In this document: positions 44,463-56,294 of the stretch, piece by piece
Numbering within the stretch: the stretch's first letter is position 1
Layout: every line of letters starts with the position of its first letter
Origin: Muscardinus avellanarius
Taxonomy: Eukaryota; Chordata; Mammalia; Rodentia; Gliridae
Direction of reading: 5' to 3'
Length of the DNA: 64,000 nt
Assembly (NCBI GenBank): GCA_963383645.1
Contig: OY726569.1
Span: 28,085,070 to 28,149,069 of the forward strand
Made by a program: the position numbers and the translations under genes
The notes under the pieces: generated by a model
Told to the model about the DNA's origin: nothing
Database searches by the model: none
Seen by the model: only the letters and a program-made list of their open reading frames with translations

Positions 44463-45079
44463 ACATAAAATATTATTAAAAGTTCTTCGTTTTCTTTGAG
44501 ACTTTGTGGCTCAGTGTACAGATGAACTCTCAGTTTGGGGGATTATGTAAATATTAAAAAAAAAGTGGACAGAAGCCAATCCTCAAAATCCAGAAGATGA
44601 AAGAATGAAACCAAATCCGGCTTGTTTGCAAGTTTTGTGATGCCTGTGGAAAGTTAAAATCTAGAGTACAACGACTTTCCAGCAAGGTTCTAGATTGGCT
44701 AACCAAGAACAACAAAACATCTAATATCTCCAGTTGCTTAGTGTTCTAGAGAGACTTCACTTCCAGTTTCCAACTATTATGTCACATATTTTGATAGCAT
44801 AGATTCTATTCACTCACTTTTATTTATTTATTTATTTTATCACATAGTTATATAGAGTTGAAAAAAATTAAACCATAGTAAAAATCAAATTGAGAAAAAC
44901 TATACTTACTTATAATCATGGCTTCCTGGGCCAGATATTTGAGTCTGGGCCTGGGCATTAAAAGGCTACCTTATTACCAAGGCAGAGTCATCTTACAAGA
45001 TCTTACAAAGGATATTGTCAAAGTGAACAACTACTCATTCATTGAAGACATATCTGTCAATACAAAAAGAAGAAACAAG

Positions 45080-45270
45080 TCAGGCATAATGGTGCATGTG
45101 TATATTAGTACTTGGGAGGGTGAACTGGGAGGGTCACAGGTTTGAAGCCAGCCTCAGCAACTTAGCGAGGCCCTTATCAACGGTGAGACTCTATTTCAAT
45201 ATAAAATAGAGCTGAGGATGTAGGTCATAGGTAGAATATTCGTGGGTTCAATCCCCAGTACCACACAGAA
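45080..45270 (+). mobile_element. Diverged B1-ID SINE
   Basis: GTCAGGCATAATGGTGCATG start, GGTTCAATCCCCAGTACCAC box, A-rich tail. Confidence 0.85.
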
Positions 45271-45479
45271 CTAAATACAATGACAAAACCACACCCACAC
45301 ACAGAAAAAAATAACAGAAAAAATGGTTATTATCACCCTTGATTGCTCCTAAGTCTTCTTAGGAGATTCAACTCTTCTCAGAGATCTTAGAGTCAAGTTA
45401 ATACACTTTCTCTTCCATAACATCAGAGTGCCCTTTAAGTTCACAATCGCCTAGAGTAAGAAGCCAGGTTATTATCTGA

Positions 45480-45890
45480 CAGCTCAGTATCTCCCACTTG
45501 CCATGATTGCCTATACTTCCCACACTGTTGACTTTAGACTTGGCCCTATGACTAACTTTGACAAATGCAATGGAGTAGATAGGAAGTATTCCACATCAAG
45601 GCAAAAATTAAATCCATCCACATGATTTGGTCTTAAATGATCCAGTTAATAGTTTCTCTTTCAGCTTTTATCCCATGACGTGCAGCAGCCCCATAGTACA
45701 GAATGAAGCTGACCTGCAGCCCACTTGCAACCAGGAGCAGCCCCAGAGCATCAGAACTATAACTGAACCAAAATTAACATATCATGGACAATAAATTAAG
45801 CCTTGTTGTTGTGAGCCACTAAAGTTCTGATATTGTTTGTCCGGAGCATTGGCACAGTCAGAGTTGACTGATATGTAAAGTCACATTAAT
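45480..45890 (+). mobile_element. Possible ancient LTR-like repeat
   Basis: GACTTTAGACTTGGCCCTAT ... ACTAACTTTGACAAATGCAA and a late TTGTTGTGAGCCACTAAAGT block recall old mammalian LTR ends. Tentative. Confidence 0.3.
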
Positions 45891-46049
45891 ACTCTAAAAA
45901 TATATTTCTCATGTTCAGCCACTCCCTTTCAATCCCTTGTTAATATTTGGATCCTGGATCTTATTGTATCTTACCAATTAAAGGAACTTATTAAGTATAT
46001 TTCTTAACTCAGTTCCCACCTCACCAATCTATCCTCACCCCTGGAGTTG

Positions 46050-46250
46050 CCCTTCTGAAACACACATGTGATTAGAGCACTGTGCTATTTCACAGCCTCC
46101 CATAGCTCCCTATTACCCAAGAGTACAAGTCAGAGTTCATGTGGGACTGCTACCAGTGACTTTTACCCCCATTCCCATTGTTACCCCATGATTTCAGCCA
46201 AACAAACTCACTCTATTCTCTCTAATATTTTATTCTATTTATGTTATTCC
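46050..46250 (+). mobile_element. Probable L2 fragment
   Basis: TTCACAGCCTCCCATAGCTC and AGAGTACAAGTCAGAGTTCA follow L2 3' order. Confidence 0.5.
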
Positions 46251-46319
46251 TTTATAAGCCTCGCAAAGCTCTACTCACTCTTCATGATTCATGTCATATC
46301 CTTTAAAAACACTTTGTCG

Positions 46320-46513
46320 CCGGGCGTGGTGGCGCACGCTTGTAATCCCCGCGCTTGGGAGGCGGAGACAGGAGGATCGCGCAGGTTCGAAGCCAGCCGT
46401 GCTGGCGTAAGAGACCCTGTTTCAAAAATATAAAATAGGTCCGGGAGTGTAGCCCGGAGGAAGGAGGGCTTCCAGGAACCCCAGTACCACCAAAAAAAAA
46501 AAAAAAAAAAAAG
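46320..46513 (+). mobile_element. Young B1-ID SINE
   Basis: GCCGGGCGTGGTGGCGCACG start, poly(A) tail at 46491-46512. Target duplication taaaaacactttgtc immediately before the element and again near 46526-46540. Confidence 0.95.
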
Positions 46514-46544
46514 GTTGAAATCTAAAAACACTTTGTCCAAGTTA

Positions 46545-47575
46545 TTTTAATTATACATATTTGTCCTCTCCTCTTAGCATTTGATAGATAATTTTGCAAT
46601 GGCACATACCTACCGTACCATAAATATTTTTGGTTTTTATCTCTTTACTTAGATAGCCCAAATTTCTGAAGGACTGAGGCCATTTTCTATTCATCTCTTT
46701 AAAATCAGCTTTTTACAACCCCAGCCATTTAAGTAAGAAACACTGGTTAAATGGACCTATAGCTAGGCCCCAGTGCACTTTGACAAGGGTCCTGATCAGT
46801 GAGAGCTAGCTTGTGCTGGGAACAGTCTACTGGGAGGTGTTTCTAGTTCGTTATAGTCCTCAAACCAATCCATGACTGTTTCTTTCTCTTATACACGGCC
46901 ACTATTACTTACGTCATGACTGAGGAGAAACATGTGTCTCCACCCATGCGATTCTGAATTCTGCCTGCCCCCTTTGTAAACGATTATCCTAAATTCTCAG
47001 CCAGTATCATCTCTGTGAAAGTTGTTCCCAGTATCAAAGTTATTCTTGTCTTTTTTTTAAAGCTAAATCAGTTAATCCAGTCTGGAGAGAAATCGATATT
47101 CATATGTAAAGGCTATGGGTTATAGGATGGCCCAAAGAATCAGCCTGTTGCTTGTGATTCTCGAGCAGCCCTTTTATTGTTCCTATAAGGCTGAAAGAGT
47201 CAGCTTCTGTTTTAACCCTGCTTCCAGAATGTATATTGTTACACACAACAAAGAGACAATATTCTGAAAAGAAAATGCATATGCATTAGTATTTTCCCAC
47301 TTGGGATATTGAAAAGTAGCCAAATGGCCAGCACTGATTATCCTTACTGGGCGGTAGCTAAACCAATCATGATCTCATTTACACAAATTTTTTGATATTT
47401 GAATACATAGATCACCCACACCATAATACCTATACCCTTAATTCACTCTTTCAATGCACATACATGCATGCTTACACATTATTTAAAAATTGATTTGCTA
47501 TGTATTGAAGTTTTTCTTCTTAGCAATTGCTGGAGTCACAGGAATGAAAAATAAAATTACCTATCCTTAGGAAAC
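46545..47575. other. Intergenic sequence, no gene seen
   Basis: No V relic or clear repeat recognised. Confidence 0.45.
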
Positions 47576-47576
47576 T

Positions 47577-47578
<2 letters not shown>

Positions 47579-47616
<38 letters not shown>

Positions 47617-47620
47617 TTTT
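47579..47620 (+). repeat. (TTTA)n tail repeat
   Basis: About 10 TTTA units forming the tail of the minus-strand SINE that follows. Confidence 0.95.
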
Positions 47621-47806
47621 GTGGTTCTAAGGATGGAACCCAGGGGCATTCTACCTACAAGTTATACCTCCAGCCCTATCTTTTATTATTTATTTTATTA
47701 TTTATTTAGTGTCTCACTAAGTAGCTGAGGCTGTCAAGGAACCTGTGATCCTTCCACCTCAGCCTCCCAAATACTGGGATTACTAATGTGCATCACCATG
47801 CCCGGC
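47621..47806 (-). mobile_element. B1-ID SINE
   Basis: GGATGGAACCCAGGGGCATT to CATCACCATGCCCGGC. Confidence 0.9.
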
Positions 47807-48624
47807 TCTTACGGGACTTTTAGAGTGAGTCTAACAAGTACAATGACTGTACAGTGTGGTGAGTGCTTTGCCTGACTCAAACCAGGGACCTGATGGTAGA
47901 GCAATGTAGTATAATATCATGTTAATAGAAATACCTGTTTTGCCAAGTTGCCATGAGTTAAGTAAAATATATAAAATTATGATATCCCAAGCAAACCTAT
48001 GTATTCAATTAATGTCCCCATCTATAATGTCATTAATGTCCCTAAATAAATGTGACCCCTTCTATAGAATCTGCACTGACTACTCAAGAATTCATTCTCT
48101 GCCTAATGTTCTGGGTCCCCATGAGAGTCATCAGGAAAGCAGACACTAGTCACCATTTTTCTGCTTCCTTATTAATAGATACTTCTATTTTTATTTGTAG
48201 AATTATTCCCAATTTTTTAAAAAAATAACACCTCACTTCACACCCTCTGTAATAGCCAAGGATTGTCATATACAATGTTTCTGACCAATGAGACATAATA
48301 AGAACTCTTCTAGAGATTTCCAGTAATGCTTTTGCTTTCCTGATATAATCACCACATTCTCCTCTTTTCTTCCTGAAGGGTGGAGTAATAGCTTTACCAT
48401 CAAGTAAAGCTTTCCCAACCCCAAATTGTCTGTAGACCTTAATAAACCATAACTTGGGATTTTTGCTACAATAGCTAAACATTCCTATCTATGAAAAGGT
48501 GGATGGAAAATGGCTCTGTGGTATTTTGTTTCCATGTATAAGTATAGGTAAAGAGATATGAACAAATTGCTATGCTTTTATAAAGAAGGATCCTTCTTGA
48601 AGTAGTAATGATTCTATAACTTTT

Positions 48625-48815
48625 TTGTGTGCCACCAGGGATACGAGCTACACTCAGCCCTTTTTGTTTTTATTTTATCTTTTATATTTTGAAACAGGAG
48701 CTCCCTAGATTGCTGAGAGTATTGCTAAGTTGCTGAGGCTGACCTTGAACCTTTGCTCCTCCTGTCTCAGCCTCCCAAGTACTAGGACTATACAAGTGTG
48801 CTACCATGCCCAGCT
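48625..48815 (-). mobile_element. Diverged B1-ID SINE
   Basis: ID half shortened (ACGAGCTACACTCAGCCC), B1 half with CCTCCTGTCTCAGCCTCCCA. Confidence 0.82.
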
Positions 48816-49041
48816 CTCATGGTTTTTATAGAGAAAGAATCTTCCATTTAGAGAGGCATCATTTTAAAATTCCCATGTCAATTTTTACTTTTGTGAAAGA
48901 TTATGAAATCCATATTTTATCCTAAATCTTTTAACCAAGACAATATCAAATTTCATGCATATAATTAATAACCATAGTCATGTTTTTTCTTACATTTGGA
49001 CTTCAAAGGTTTGTTTTTTTTGTTTTTTGTTTTTTGTTTTT

Positions 49042-49227
49042 TTTGGTGGTACTGGGGCTCCTGGAAGCCCTTCTACCTCCGGGCTACACTCCCAGACCTA
49101 TTTTTACATTTTTATTTGGAAACAGGGTCTCCTAAACCAGCGCCGCGGCTGGCTTCGAACCTGCGCGATCCTCCTGTCTCTGCCTCCCAAGCGCGGGGAT
49201 TACAAGCGTGCGCCACCACGCCCGGCT
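49042..49227 (-). mobile_element. Young B1-ID SINE
   Basis: TTGGTGGTACTGGGGCTCCT to GCCACCACGCCCGGC. Flanks cttcaaaggttt (about 49001) and cttcaaaggttc (49227) mark the duplication. Confidence 0.95.
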
Positions 49228-49337
49228 TCAAAGGTTCTTTACCTTGTTTTTTAACTTCATGTTACCTGCCACCCACTCCAAAGTATATGTTAGAGTTTTA
49301 TCATATGACAATGTCACTCTGAAGATTTTTTTTTTTT

Positions 49338-49520
49338 TGGTGGTACTGAGGATGGAACCCAGAGGCCTTCTACCTCCGGGTTACACTCCCAGACCTATTT
49401 TATACTTTATTTGGAAACAGGATCTTGCTAAGTTGCTGAGGCTGGCTTCGAACCTGCGCGATCCTCCTGTCTCAGCCTCCCAAGCATGGGAATCACAAGC
49501 ATGCGCCACCACGCCCGGCT
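49338..49520 (-). mobile_element. B1-ID SINE
   Basis: TGGTGGTACTGAGGATGGAA to CACCACGCCCGGC. Flanks cactctgaagatttt and cactctaaagatttt mark the duplication. Confidence 0.95.
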
Positions 49521-49779
49521 CACTCTAAAGATTTTAAGGCAGATACAGAATAAAAATGAGAAAGCAGTTTAATTCTCTCTGGTGCTAAAAGCGAAAGGCA
49601 GCTCTATCCCCTTCCCTCCTCTTGAGCATTTACTTTAGAAAGCTTGTCATTGTGAATTTTTTTCTCTGTCCCTTTGAGCTGTATATAAATCTTTTTAAAA
49701 GCTAAATAAGCCTCTTTTTTTTTTTTTTTACCAGTCTTATAACCTACACCTGTTTTTCTCAAGGACCTGGAAACCTTAT

Positions 49780-50250
49780 TTTTGGAATAAATCAGAGGGC
49801 AGCCGTGCCCATCTCCCAGTCCCAATGGGAGAGGCGGGGCCAAGTCTTACCTGGTGCTTTCTCCAAGCTGAGAACCTGACTCCTGCCATAAAGATAAGGG
49901 ACATCTTTTTATTCAGATAAAGGCAATTAGAAAGCTCAGCTGGCTGCCTCGGTGAACAGGTAAACTGAAGACGAGCTACGTGTGACGAGTGTCAAGTCCC
50001 CTCACTTGACTCAGTTATTGCTTATCCTGGGGACGCTGTGCAGCTTGGTGCCTCTGCATGGCTATAGGAGGAGATTTGTTTCTGTGGTTGCTGTATCTTT
50101 AGGGGACCGCCTGTGAAGTGCATCCCATTCTCGTTTAATGCTTATTCAGTAATAGCTGTTCTCTTTCTTCTCCTCCTCTGTGGAGAAGGCTCTGGGCCGG
50201 CAGGAGGTGTTGTTTTCATTTCCCCAACAACATTGCCCAGGGTTCTTTCA
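49780..50250. promoter_or_regulatory. Candidate T-cell regulatory element
   Basis: A repeat-free, GC-richer stretch with GATA-type sites (AAGATAAGGG near 49892 and CAGATAAAGG near 49915) and a RUNX-type TGTGGTTGC near 50081. GATA3 and RUNX1 sites mark TCR enhancers, but single motifs are common by chance. No V exon or RSS is present. Confidence 0.25.
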
Positions 50251-50469
50251 TAATCACTCTGCTTAAAAGTCTCTCTGTCCCTAGAAAGCAAAACAGAAAT
50301 TTGGAAAAAAAAAAAAAAAAAGAGTAAGGGGCATTGCCATTCACCAGATAAATAACTTTGGGAATTTTATATTATCTTTATGAACACAACTTTTCTCATA
50401 CAGACTGTAGAAAGTAAGCATAAATACTTACTTTACAGTGTTGTACAGATTAGCAACATTTTGTGAATT

Positions 50470-50660
50470 ACCTAGCATGGTGGCTCATGCCTGTAATCCT
50501 AGTATTTGGGAGGCTGAGACAGAAGGATCGCAGGTTCAAGGACAGCCTCAGAAAGTAGTGACACTCTCATCAATCTAGTAAGACCCTACTTCAAAATAAA
50601 AATAAAATAGGGCTTGGTGGTAGCTTGGAGTTAGAATGCCTCTGGGTTAAATCCCCAGCA

Positions 50661-50664
<4 letters not shown>
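50470..50664 (+). mobile_element. Diverged B1-ID SINE
   Basis: ACCTAGCATGGTGGCTCATG start, TGGGTTAAATCCCCAGCATC near the end of the ID half. Its tail is a (CA)n repeat. Confidence 0.88.

Positions 50665-50702
<38 letters not shown>
50665..50702 (+). repeat. (CA)n microsatellite
   Basis: About 19 CA units at the tail of the preceding SINE. Confidence 0.97.
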
Positions 50703-50710
<8 letters not shown>

Positions 50711-51096
50711 CTTAGCATAATAGATTAAAACATTTAAAATTGAAAGTGAGAGCCATAGCTCCCATAAGGGACATTCAAAATTCCATTGTGTCCTGCTGTG
50801 TATTCTGAACAATGCGTATGGAAATAGCACAGCTCCTTCTTCCAAAGAACTCGCTGATGGTGCCGAGGGTCACAAATGATGGTTCCCAAAGCCATCATTC
50901 TCCAGAGTCGTAACTTAAAGAATCCTCTGCCCTCTGCTCAGGGTAGTAATTTCCAAGGTCAGTTGACAATCCTCATGCTCCCGAGCCGCTCGGTTCCTTC
51001 CTAAAGCACAGTGTTGATGCTCAGGACCAGTTTTCCAGCCCCTTGTTGGGTGGCTGTGTTGCTGCATAGGAAAAGCTGTTCGTTCTAGGTTTTGGT

Positions 51097-51113
51097 CCAC
51101 ACGGGGGCGCTCT
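51097..51113 (+). promoter_or_regulatory. CTCF-like motif, forward
   Basis: CCACACGGGGGCGCTCT fits the CTCF core, about 1.2 kb before the V gene at 52289. Confidence 0.5.
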
Positions 51114-51615
51114 AATCAGAGAAAAGTTTCCTCAGGTTTTCAGGATTCCCAACTGAACGCAGAATGAAAATCACTATGAAGAGGCCTAATATTTTAGACT
51201 GAGGGTGAGGGTTGGGGTCATAGCAACAGAGAGTGTGGGCCAGAAAATGCACAGGACACGATCCTACACACTTAAAGCTTGAGATTTAAACAAAACATTC
51301 GTTTCGTGTTTATTTACTTTTTTCTCATGAATCCATGTTTGGTAGTATCAAAGACCAATATAGTTTTTTCTCCTTATCTTTAAATTATTTTTCTTCACTA
51401 TACCATTCCTATTCTTCATATTGAAGACAAGAAATTACAGGTAAATGAAAAGTATTGTTGAATACGTTTTCCCCATGGTAGTCTTATTTAGCGTTTGCGA
51501 TGGGGGCTTTCCTATGCACTCTAAGATGTTTAGCGGTATTCCTGGCCTCTCCTCACCAGGCGCCAGTAAGACACCTTTAATCATAATAAACAAAAGTGTC
51601 TCCAGGCACTGCTAG

Positions 51616-51630
51616 GTCCCCCTAGTGGAG
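51616..51630 (-). promoter_or_regulatory. CTCF-like motif, reverse
   Basis: GTCCCCCTAGTGGAG is the reverse form of the core, so with the forward motif at 51097 it forms a convergent pair 520 bp apart. Confidence 0.45.
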
Positions 51631-52035
51631 GGATAATTAGCTCCTGATTGCAACTAATGGTTTATAGGTTAAATATTTGATAGAGTAGGCACAAAGTTTT
51701 CTCATCATTATATAGGTCATAGTTCACATGTCCTGGACTGTGATTTGTCATTTGACTGCATAAACTCAGTAAGATACATGAAATTTTTAAAAGAAAATTG
51801 ATTATAATTTTTATATGAGCTATTCACAACTGAGAAAAATTTCTCAGTCGAATCATGACCCAGATTTAGCTTGGTCAATATCTCTTTTCTATAACTTCTC
51901 ATAGATACATACACTCTTCTTCTGTTTTCCCTCTAGACTACTGAGTCCCTGTTTTACATGCAAATTATTCAGTATACATCCAGAATATACTAAAAAAGAT
52001 TTTTAAACCCTAAAAAGATAGACCTTCATTACCTC

Positions 52036-52038
<3 letters not shown>

Positions 52039-52080
<42 letters not shown>
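52039..52080 (+). repeat. (CA)n microsatellite
   Basis: About 21 CA units, 210 bp before the leader ATG of the V gene. Confidence 0.97.
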
Positions 52081-52082
<2 letters not shown>

Positions 52083-52288
52083 CACAGGGTGTCATAAAAG
52101 GTAAACCACAGGTAGGTGGAGCCTGCCGCTACAAAGCTCAGCGACAAAGCTTAGGAGTGACTGTTGCTGACTCTGTCTCATAAAATTCATCTGTTACAGG
52201 AACAAACTTAATTACAAATTTAAAATATGATATATTTCAATATTTGAAGGCACTCTGACAACAAGGTATATTCCTAGAGCAAAGAATC

Positions 52289-52848
52289 ATGAAGACACAA
52301 AGAGGAGTCTTGCTGAGCCTCCTGTGGATACAGGCTTGCTGTGAGTTAATAACCTCTCAGAGGGAACCTAGAGGAACATCACAAGTGAATTTAGAAAGGA
52401 GGAAGGCAGGGAAGGAGGAGATGGGGCAATGGAGAGAACACAGTGTGCCATGCTGTGTCCTCCCCTGTGAGGAAGGAAACTGGAGAGAAATTGCCTGCAC
52501 TTGGAAAAGGCTGCGGTAAATCGGCAATGGCCCTCATCTGTGTCTTTTTTTTCTCCTTTTCAACAGGCATAAGAGCACAGATGAAAGTGGATCAGAGTCC
52601 CTGGGTTCTGAACCTCCAAGAGGGGAGAAGTGTTTCCCTCATGTGCAATTGTTCTCTATCCATCTCCAGTGTACAGTGGTTCCGACAAAATCCTGGAGGA
52701 CGCCTTCTATCCTTGTTTTATTTGGCTTCAGGAGAGAAGCAAAAGGGAAGAATGAAATCCATAGTCAATACTAAGGAACGCTATAGCCAACTGTACATCG
52801 GAGATTCCCAGCCTGGGGACTCGGCCTCTTACTTCTGCGCTGCAGAGG
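52289..52848 (+). CDS. T-cell receptor alpha variable gene, subgroup uncertain
   Basis: Germline TCR alpha V gene. Leader exon 52289-52340 encodes M-K-T-Q-R-G-V-L-L-S-L-L-W-I-Q-A-C. A 226-bp intron (GT 52341, AG 52565-52566) precedes V exon 52567-52848. It begins I-R-A-Q-M-K-V-D-Q-S-P-W-V-L-N-L-Q-E-G after the split codon. It holds the first Cys (LMCNCS), the Trp in VQWFRQNPGGRLLSLFYLASG, a GRMKSIVNTKERYSQLYI strand and the second Cys in GDSASYFCAAE. No stops. An extra Cys two residues after the first (C-N-C) is odd. The WFRQNPGG and LFYLASG text resembles human TRAV22 and mouse TRAV4 as I remember them. By position it fits the human TRAV27/TRAV28 slot. Subgroup unresolved. The RSS nonamer is poor. 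Confidence 0.88.
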
Positions 52849-52887
52849 CACAGTGCTCTCCAGACACCTGCAGCCTGCGCATGAAAT
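52849..52887 (+). promoter_or_regulatory. 23-RSS with good heptamer and poor nonamer
   Basis: CACAGTG at 52849-52855 is perfect. After 23 bp the nonamer position (52879-52887) reads GCATGAAAT, which has lost most of the consensus. Confidence 0.8.
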
Positions 52888-52889
52888 CG

Positions 52890-53800
52890 TAGCTGGAGAC
52901 CTAACTCAATCCTGAAGTGGCAGCAGGGACCTGTGCATTTCCACTGCTTTGCATCTCCTGACTCCTGCAGGACGCATTCCTAAATAAGCCCCACCTGGAC
53001 ACTGCAGGGCAGGCACATCCCCGGTTCATCTGGAGGCCTCTGCGGCGAAAATATTTCAGGATATATCTATAGGTAAATCTACTCTTTTCTATCTGACTCT
53101 GTATTCCTGGATAAGGGATAGCAGCCAACTCAATGTACAAGAAAGTCATCAATCTTTCCATACCCAAGAGAAAAAAAAAAAAAAAGCACCATTCTCATCT
53201 ATACTTTCTTCTCTCCATTTCTTTTTTATTTTTTAATGGTTTACTTGGGCACAGACAAATCCCTTGGAAAAGCTCCGTGAAACTTTTTCTAATGTAGATA
53301 AAATAGAGAAGAAAAGGAAAAGGAAAGCCAAAATAAAGGGGCACTCTTGGCATGCAGGAGGGACAGAGCCTCCCAGACCTGGGGTTTGAACCTAGCTGTG
53401 TGGCCGCAGACCCAGAAGTCAGTGACATGGTAAAGATGTCGGGAAGTTTTACACTTGGTAAACTCCAACTCGTGCTCAATAACTCAGTGATTTTGCTTCC
53501 AGAAAAGTTAGAAATGCTAATTGCTACCTAGTAGCTAACTCTACCCTAAATGGAGCCACTGCTAATACCTGAACCCCAAGTCAAATAATCAACAATTCTA
53601 GTTTGAGTGCCCCTTAAATCCAGCAGTGAGGCTCTGTGTTAAAATGGATAGTTTCCAACTGAAAGCTACTTATTCCTACTGTGCATTATGTTCCTGTATG
53701 CAGAAAAATCATAAGAAAGATAAGCCATAAGATGACTGAATAACAAAGGCCAACGCTATGCTCTGAAATCAGTTATTTCATTTTTGTTCCAATTTATTTT
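52890..53800. other. Intergenic sequence, no gene seen
   Basis: Short minus-strand frames without resemblance. Poly(A) near 53171-53185. Confidence 0.45.
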
Positions 53801-53804
53801 CTTT

Positions 53805-53930
53805 AAGTTAGAGTCTGAACATGTCATCCAGGTTGGTCTTGAATTCCTGGGCTCACACGATCTTCCTGCCTCCACTTCCCCAGAAGCTGAGACTTCAAGC
53901 ACAGGCCACTGGGCCAGACTTGTTCCAGTT
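53805..53930 (-). mobile_element. Old B1-like monomer
   Basis: Reverse-oriented 7SL-type text (CATCCAGGTTGGTCTTGAAT, then GATCTTCCTGCCTCCACTTC) with no ID half, unlike the young copies. Confidence 0.65.
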
Positions 53931-54761
53931 TCTTATGGACCATTTAACTGTTCATTTTCCTCATGTTCCATAGTATCTATTTGCATCATTTCCCTCTGTT
54001 ATCTTTAGAAAGGCCATAGGAGGGAAAGAAAGCTAATTTCCTGTCATCTGTGTGCCATGTCATCTTCAGCAAGAGAGTCACTTTTTTTGCACCTCATCTA
54101 TAATGTAACGATGACATTTTCCACCCACCATTACTCACAAGTTTCATTAATTCAATCATTCAACAAATATTTATTGAATACTTGTTAGTGCTGTGTGGGA
54201 AGCTTTGAATAAATAAAAAGTTCCTTCCCTTGATGAATACATCTTCTGGCAGAGAACACATTGTATTATCGGTTAGTGTAATATAATATAGAAAGGACTA
54301 AATTTGGTGAGCAAAAACTATTATAAAAATAAACAGATGTCGTCACTCAGATAATGTTTCCTGAAGCTTGTGAGTCAGGGTAGTTTAACAAGAGTGATTC
54401 AGACTGAAGGACCAAAGAAAGTGGGGAGAAAGGAACAGCTATGTATAGAGACTGGGTGCAAGGCTGATCATAGCAAACGCAAGCCCTAAAATGTAATTTT
54501 CTTGTGATAAAGGCTGCCTCCCATTTCATAGCAGACTTAAACAAGATTCTTGACATGAACTGTCTGTGCATTTTAATATGGCAAAGAGTAGGAAACAAGG
54601 AACACAAGTCACTGAGCACATTTATATGCTCAGGGCGCAGATGAGGATACCTGCATTGAGGGATGACGAAAAGACTCACAGAACTCAGTAGGGATAGGAA
54701 AATCTGAGTTCTCCAGAGAACGCAATTCCTTTTTGAATGTGAAAAGCATTCCTAACCTGGT

Positions 54762-54848
54762 CCATGCATATGACACCTTTCTGACCGCAGAATGAAGATC
54801 ACAATCGCCCCTAGAAGAGAGAAAGTACTTAGAAAATGGTATCTTAGA
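54762..54848 (+). repeat. Dispersed direct repeat, copy 1
   Basis: ATGACACCTTTCTGACCGCA ... AATCGCCCCTAGAAGAGAGA ... TTAGAAAATGGTA matches 56212-56292 with point changes. Element family unknown. Confidence 0.7.
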
Positions 54849-55599
54849 GCAAAATAATTTTAAAAAAGATGTTCCAGTCTTTGTAATGGAGATAGTAGTG
54901 AAATAGCAAACATACGAAACACACTTTTTAAGGAGAGTAGACAGAGGGAAATGTACAGTCCTTGGGAGAATAGTCTGCACAGTAACCCCCACATTCACTC
55001 GGTGCTTCTCCCTTGGAGGTATTTTCTAAACTTTTGCACAGAGACTTGAAGCCCTAAAAAAAGAATGAAAAAAAAAACAAAAACAGAAGAATTAGGGCTA
55101 TGAACAATATTGGAGTTTGAAGATAAAAAAAAAACTGGAGAGAAGTGAGTCTCTTATATAAGAGGGCCACAACATTTTTGTAGGGTGTTTGCCAAGCTTA
55201 CAGGGAAGCTCACCTTCTCAGCAAAAAATAGCCTCTGGGGGTCCAAAAGCTGCAGGGGGTTTCAGAAGTTGCGCTGTGCAGGAAGTCATTAGAGCTCAGG
55301 CTTACCCAGAGTGAGGAGATCTTGCTAAACACCTCAGGCTTTCAATTTAGTCACCAGGATGAGGACCATATGCTAGGAACAATGACTATATCCTAGGACA
55401 AAAAGAATAATTTTTTTTTTAAAAAACTCTGCCTTCCAAGAGATTACAATAAGATTGAACAGAATCAGTTACATGGCAATTTAACAAGGTTTACTTTTTT
55501 AAAAAAGACAAAATAATCCAGAGATTCCATACATTATTTCCAAGATTACTAAAAATATATAATGAAGCAGGAAAAGGGGTGAGTAAGCAAGAAATAAAG

Positions 55600-56190
55600 T
55601 AATGAATAGCTATAGATACCAAATTATTCAATTTTGGAATATACACACAAGGAATTAAAAATAACTCTGATGATTATGTTGATAAAAATTAGAAAATTAA
55701 TAAAACAGTTCAAAAGTTTCAACAAAATATTATTGCAATAGCATATTTCAACAGAGTGGTACAACAGAAATTTAACATACATTTAAGAAATTATATGGGC
55801 ACTCTAGAATTGCAAAATGCAGTATCTGAAGCTAAGAAATTGAATAGGCTTAATGATAGACTGGAGTAGAAAAACAGGATTAGTGAATCGAAAGACAGGT
55901 CATCATAAGAGGTCTAAAATCAAATAAAGAAAATGTTCCTAAACATCAGAGTATACAAATTATATAAGACAATTCAAATGACCTAACTATGTGGAATTGA
56001 TACCATGGAGAGTATTGAAATAATATTTGAAGAAATAATAACTAGGAATGTCTCAATTTGATGAAAGTCTTTATTGATTTAAGAAACTCAGAGAATACCT
56101 CACCAAGTAAGTGCAAATGAAGCAAACACAAACTGGGAAAAGTGAAGCATACTGAAAGCATCATAGTAAAACTGAATTCCTAATTATGCT
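55600..56190 (+). mobile_element. Old L1/HAL1 ORF1-type remnant
   Basis: GAAATAATATTTGAAGAAAT, GTCTCAATTTGATGAAAGTC and AGCATCATAGTAAAACTGAA follow the ORF1 part of ancient L1/HAL1 elements. No open frame remains. Confidence 0.6.
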
Positions 56191-56211
56191 GCACAAAATA
56201 TTATAAATATG

Positions 56212-56292
56212 GTACCTGTGTGTGATACCTTTCTGACTACTGAGTAAAGCTGACAATTGCCCCTAGGAGAGAAGTGTCTTAGAAATGGTAAA
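56212..56292 (+). repeat. Dispersed direct repeat, copy 2
   Basis: GTGATACCTTTCTGACTACT ... CAATTGCCCCTAGGAGAGAA ... CTTAGAAATGGTA, same orientation as the copy at 54762, about 1.45 kb apart and flanking the L1/HAL1 remnant. Confidence 0.7.
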
Positions 56293-56294
56293 AT

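Noticed and set aside
51005..51060. CACAGTG near 51007
   Set aside because: The flank has no V-exon text and the nonamer position reads AGCCCCTTG.
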